A stretch of 9,070 nt of DNA from Hyphomicrobiales bacterium (GTDB lineage: Bacteria; Pseudomonadota; Alphaproteobacteria; Rhizobiales; Xanthobacteraceae): NCBI GenBank assembly GCA_016210825.1, contig JACQTM010000019.1:1-9070 (forward strand), written 5' to 3'. Of this stretch, positions 5,788 to 9,070 are shown in pieces. Every line of letters begins with the position of its first letter. The first letter of the stretch is position 1. The notes beneath the pieces are model-generated. The model was not told the DNA's origin and did no database searches. It worked only from the letters and a program-made list of their open reading frames with translations. Made by a program: the position numbers and the translations under genes.

Positions 5788-6704
5788 CGACGCCCGAAGC
5801 CAGAACAAGGGTGAGCCGGCATGCGCGCTCGAGCGCGGCGGGCCGAATTCGCGTGTCGTTCGAATTCTTCCCGCCGCAGACCGCTGAAATGGAGGTGACT
5901 TTGTGGGACGCGATCGGGCGGCTCGCGCCGCTCGCGCCACTTTTCGTCTCCGTGACCTATGGCGCCGGTGGCTCCACACGTGAACGTACGCACACAACTG
6001 TCAAACGAATCTTGAGCGAGACGGCGTTGACACCGGCGGCGCATCTGACCTGCATCGGGGCGACGCGCGAGGATATCGACACGGTGATCAGCGGTTATGT
6101 CGCGGCCGGCGTGCGTCACATCGTGGCGCTGCGCGGCGACCCGCAAGGCGGCGCCGGCACGCCGTATGCGCCGCATCCCGGAGGTTACATTAATGCTGCC
6201 GATCTCGTCGGCGGCATCAAGCGCGCCGCCGATATCGAAGTTTCCGTCTCCGCCTATCCGGAGAAGCATCCCGATAGCCCGACGGTCGAAGCCGACATCG
6301 ACATGCTGAAGGCGAAGGTGGACGCGGGCGCAAGCCGAGCCATGACGCAATTCTTTTTCGATAACGATCTCTATTTTCGTTATCTCGACCGCGTGCGTGC
6401 GCGCGGCATCCAAATCCCGATCGTGCCGGGAATTCTACCCGTGCAGAACTTCAAGCAGGCGCGGAATTTTGCCGCGCGATGCGGCGCATCAATGCCGGCA
6501 TGGCTCGCCGAGCGATTCGAGGGCCTCGATGACGATGTCGCGACGCGCAAGTTGATCGCCGCCGCCGTAGCCGCCGAACAGGTGCTCGATTTGGTCGATC
6601 GCGGCGTTACCGATTTTCATTTCTACACCATGAACCGCGCCGACCTCGTGTTCGCGATTTGCCATTTGCTGGGCCTTCGCCCGGCGGCAAAGGCGGCGGC
6701 CTGA
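5784..6704 (+). CDS. metF: 5,10-methylenetetrahydrofolate reductase
   Basis: The 306-residue cytosolic flavoenzyme reduces 5,10-methylene-tetrahydrofolate to 5-methyl-tetrahydrofolate, the methyl donor for methionine synthase. The whole TIM-barrel family pattern is visible. FEFFPPQ carries Glu27, equivalent to the catalytic Glu28 of E. coli MetF. SVTYGAGGSTRERT lies at 56-69. ALRGDPQGG holds Asp119, equivalent to the flavin-tuning Asp120. SVSAYPEKHP, MTQFFFDND and FHFYTMNRADL follow in order. Length matches E. coli MetF (296 residues) apart from an N-terminal tail of about 20 residues rich in Arg/Ala. The start is fixed by the strong ribosome site and by the ATGA overlap with the upstream regulator. 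metH begins 7 nt after the stop, so the two consecutive pathway enzymes are made from one transcript under the upstream operator. Identification is very secure. Confidence 0.96.
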   Translation: MTTPEARTRVSRHARSSAAGRIRVSFEFFPPQTAEMEVTLWDAIGRLAPLAPLFVSVTYGAGGSTRERTHTTVKRILSETALTPAAHLTCIGATREDIDTVISGYVAAGVRHIVALRGDPQGGAGTPYAPHPGGYINAADLVGGIKRAADIEVSVSAYPEKHPDSPTVEADIDMLKAKVDAGASRAMTQFFFDNDLYFRYLDRVRARGIQIPIVPGILPVQNFKQARNFAARCGASMPAWLAERFEGLDDDVATRKLIAAAVAAEQVLDLVDRGVTDFHFYTMNRADLVFAICHLLGLRPAAKAAA

Positions 6705-6711
6705 ACGCGTG

Positions 6712-9070
6712 GTGCCGACCGTGTCCGAGTTTCCATCAAAAAAGATATCGCCGGTTGAAACCGAGTTGCGGCGCCTGGCGCGCGAGCGCATCCTGGTGAT
6801 CGATGGCGCCATGGGCACGATGATCCAGGCGCTCAAGCTCGACGAGGGCGGCTATCGCGGCGCGCGCTTCGATGCCTGGAACCGCGAGCTGCGCGGCAAC
6901 AACGATCTGCTCAATCTCAGCCGCCCGGACGCCGTGCGCGAGATTCATCTCGCTTACTATCGCGCTGGCGCCGATATCGTCTCGACCAACACGTTCTCCT
7001 CGACATCGATCGCGCAGGCTGATTATGGCACGGAAGGTCTCATCGCCGAGCTCAACCGCGAAGGCGCACGTCTCGCCCGCGAGGCCGCGAAGATCGCCCG
7101 GGACGAGGACGGCAGGGCGCGTTTCGTCGCCGGCGCGCTCGGTCCGACCAACCGCACTGCGTCCACTTCGCCCGATGTCAACGATCCGGGTTTCCGCGCC
7201 GTCAATTTCGATCAATTGCGCGCGGCCTATCACGAGCAGGCGCAAGCGTTAATGGATGGCGGCGCCGACCTACTGCTGGTCGAGACGATCTTTGACACCC
7301 TTAATGCGAAAGCCGCGCTTTACGCCATCGCGGAGTTGTCGGCGGCGCGCGGCGAAAAGATCCCCGTGATGTTGTCCGGCACCATTACCGATCTATCCGG
7401 ACGCTTGCTTTCGGGGCAGACGCCAGCGGCGTTCTGGAATTCGCTGCGTCATGCGGCGCCGCTAACCGTCGGGCTTAATTGCGCGCTCGGCGCCAAGGAA
7501 ATGCGCGCGCATATCGCCGAGCTCTCGCGCATTGCCGATACGCTGATCTGCGCCTATCCGAATGCCGGCCTGCCCAACGAATTTGGGCTCTACGACGAGA
7601 GCCCGGACTACATGGCTGGATTGCTCGGAGAATTCGCCACCTCCGGCCTTGTCAACATCGTCGGCGGTTGCTGCGGCACGACGCCGGAGCACATCGAAGC
7701 GATCGCGAAAGCGGTGCAAGACAAGACGCCGCGCCGAATCCCCGAGCCACCTGCGATGCTCCGTCTCTCCGGTCTCGAACCATTCGCGCTGACGCCGGAA
7801 ATTCCATTCGTCAATGTCGGCGAACGCACGAACGTCACAGGTTCCGCAAAATTCCGCAAGCTCGTCACCGCGGGCGATTATCCCGCGGCGCTCGCGATCG
7901 CGCGCGACCAGGTCGAGAACGGCGCGCAGATCATCGACGTCAATATGGATGAGGGCCTGCTCGATTCGGAAAGCGCAATGACGACCTTCCTCAATCTTGT
8001 CGCGTCGGAGCCCGATATCTCGCGGGTGCCGATCATGATCGATTCATCGAAATTTTCGGTGATCGAGGCGGGCCTCAAATGCGTGCAGGGCAAGTCGGTC
8101 GTTAATTCAATTTCGCTGAAAGAGGGCGAAGAGGCGTTCGTGCAGCACGCGCAAATCGTGCGCCGTCACGGCGCCGCCGTCGTTGTCATGGCGTTCGATG
8201 AGAAGGGGCAAGCCGACACCGTGGAGCGCAAGACCGCAATCTGCAAGCGCGCCTACGACATTCTCGTCGACAAGGTCGGTTTTCCGCCGCAGGACATCAT
8301 CTTCGATCCGAACATTTTTGCTGTCGCAACCGGGATCGAGGAGCACAACGGCTACGGCGTCGCATTCATCGAGGCGACGCGCTGGATCAAGCAGAACCTG
8401 CCGCATGCGCATGTCTCGGGCGGGGTCTCCAATTTTTCTTTCGCGTTCCGCGGCAACGAGCGCGTGCGCGAGGCAATGCACTCGGTATTTCTTTATCACG
8501 CGATCAAAGCCGGCATGGATATGGGTATCGTCAATGCCGGCCAGATCGCTGTTTATGACGATCTCGATCCGGAACTGCGCGAGGCGTGCGAGGACGTGGT
8601 GCTCAATCGCCGCCCCGACGCCGCCGAGCGTCTGCTCGATCTTGCCGGGCGATTTCGCGGGCAGAACCGCGAGGGCAAGGAGGCCGATCTTGCCTGGCGC
8701 GAATGGCCGGTAGAGAAGCGCCTCTCCCACGCGCTTGTTCACGGCATCACCGATTATATCGCCGCCGACGTGGAGGAAGCGCGCACGGCTGCCGCGCGCG
8801 CGCTCGAGGTGATCGAAGGGCCGCTGATGGCCGGAATGAACGTTGTCGGAGATTTGTTCGGTTCGGGAAAGATGTTCCTGCCGCAGGTGGTGAAATCGGC
8901 CCGGGTGATGAAGCAAGCCGTCGCTTATCTGATGCCGTTCATGGAGAAGGAAAAGCAGGAGCGCGGTGAGGTCGAAAAGAGCTCCAATGGCAAGATCGTA
9001 CTCGCCACCGTGAAGGGCGACGTTCACGATATCGGCAAGAACATCGTCGGCGTCGTCCTTCAGTGCAACA
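6712..9070 (+). CDS. metH: cobalamin-dependent methionine synthase (partial, right edge)
   Basis: The enzyme transfers the methyl group of 5-methyl-tetrahydrofolate via methylcobalamin to homocysteine, giving methionine. The first 786 codons are present, out of a family length of about 1,230-1,290; the rest is beyond the window. In order they encode four regions. The homocysteine barrel starts with RILVIDGAMGTMIQ and carries zinc ligands Cys257 (LNCALG), Cys320 and Cys321 (GGCCGTTP), matching E. coli Cys247/310/311. The pterin-binding barrel includes VNVGERTNVTGSAKF at 367-381 and IIDVNMDEGLLDSE from 407. The helical cap region includes GDLFGSGKMFLPQVVKSARV near 711-730. The cobalamin domain starts with KGDVHDIGKN, with the cobalt-ligand His772. 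There is no ATG before the conserved core, so initiation is at a GTG: 6709, 6712 or 6721 are possible, none with a strong Shine-Dalgarno. I chose 6712 tentatively. The next ATG, 6811, falls inside the conserved core and is excluded. The reactivation domain is off the edge. Identity is certain; the start is not. Confidence 0.95.
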   Translation, partial: MPTVSEFPSKKISPVETELRRLARERILVIDGAMGTMIQALKLDEGGYRGARFDAWNRELRGNNDLLNLSRPDAVREIHLAYYRAGADIVSTNTFSSTSIAQADYGTEGLIAELNREGARLAREAAKIARDEDGRARFVAGALGPTNRTASTSPDVNDPGFRAVNFDQLRAAYHEQAQALMDGGADLLLVETIFDTLNAKAALYAIAELSAARGEKIPVMLSGTITDLSGRLLSGQTPAAFWNSLRHAAPLTVGLNCALGAKEMRAHIAELSRIADTLICAYPNAGLPNEFGLYDESPDYMAGLLGEFATSGLVNIVGGCCGTTPEHIEAIAKAVQDKTPRRIPEPPAMLRLSGLEPFALTPEIPFVNVGERTNVTGSAKFRKLVTAGDYPAALAIARDQVENGAQIIDVNMDEGLLDSESAMTTFLNLVASEPDISRVPIMIDSSKFSVIEAGLKCVQGKSVVNSISLKEGEEAFVQHAQIVRRHGAAVVVMAFDEKGQADTVERKTAICKRAYDILVDKVGFPPQDIIFDPNIFAVATGIEEHNGYGVAFIEATRWIKQNLPHAHVSGGVSNFSFAFRGNERVREAMHSVFLYHAIKAGMDMGIVNAGQIAVYDDLDPELREACEDVVLNRRPDAAERLLDLAGRFRGQNREGKEADLAWREWPVEKRLSHALVHGITDYIAADVEEARTAAARALEVIEGPLMAGMNVVGDLFGSGKMFLPQVVKSARVMKQAVAYLMPFMEKEKQERGEVEKSSNGKIVLATVKGDVHDIGKNIVGVVLQCN

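Noticed and set aside
5326..6413. Two overlapping minus-strand open frames of 223 codons each opposite the regulator and metF
   Set aside because: Both are shadows of securely identified plus-strand genes and have Arg/Ala-rich translations without domains.
8107..9027. 306-codon open frame on the minus strand inside metH
   Set aside because: metH is certain on the plus strand. The antisense frame is rich in Arg/His/Asp with no recognisable domain, typical of antisense shadows in GC-rich genes.

Overview
The window is GC-rich chromosomal DNA from an alphaproteobacterium, most likely of the order Hyphomicrobiales (Bradyrhizobium/Xanthobacteraceae-like). This assignment rests on the codon bias towards G/C and on the look of the proteins: a panE-like reductase, an exported YHS protein, and a regulator-metF-metH methionine cluster. 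It is an inference, because no rRNA or other phylogenetic marker is present. There is no sign of mobile elements, CRISPR, tRNA or rRNA genes. The gene content looks like core chromosome.

Layout. (a) 38-2622, minus strand: a ketopantoate-reductase-family gene (panE-like) followed by a large membrane-anchored DUF4403 protein of unknown function. The 68-bp gap and shared orientation allow co-transcription. (b) 2623-2790: a divergent intergenic region with two small inverted repeats. (c) 2791-3261, plus strand: a small exported YHS-domain protein with a strong Shine-Dalgarno, closed by a likely Rho-independent terminator at 3329-3359. (d) 3370-3861, minus strand: a short TrmO/TsaA-type tRNA t6A37 methyltransferase. 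It is divergent from (e) 3970-4686, plus strand: a stand-alone B3/B4 domain protein related to the editing domain of phenylalanyl-tRNA synthetase. (f) 4708-9070, plus strand: a methionine-cycle operon made of an ArsR-type regulator fused to a SAM-methyltransferase fold (sahR-like), metF, and metH, which runs off the right edge inside its cobalamin domain.

The best regulatory signal is a perfect 20-bp AT-rich palindrome at 4729-4748, just upstream of the regulator. It lies on a plausible -10 box and transcription start, in otherwise GC-rich DNA. With the ATGA overlap between regulator and metF and the 7-nt gap between metF and metH, it fits autoregulated control of the whole operon by the ArsR-methyltransferase fusion. 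The known precedent is SahR, the S-adenosylhomocysteine-responsive regulator. MetF makes 5-methyl-tetrahydrofolate and MetH uses it to remethylate homocysteine, so the regulator would match methyl supply to the SAH/SAM state.

I do not see a clearly novel system. The items most worth a second look are the operator/promoter overlap, altered active-site and cofactor motifs in the panE-like protein, the divergent trmO and B3/B4 pair, and the uncharacterised DUF4403 and YHS proteins.
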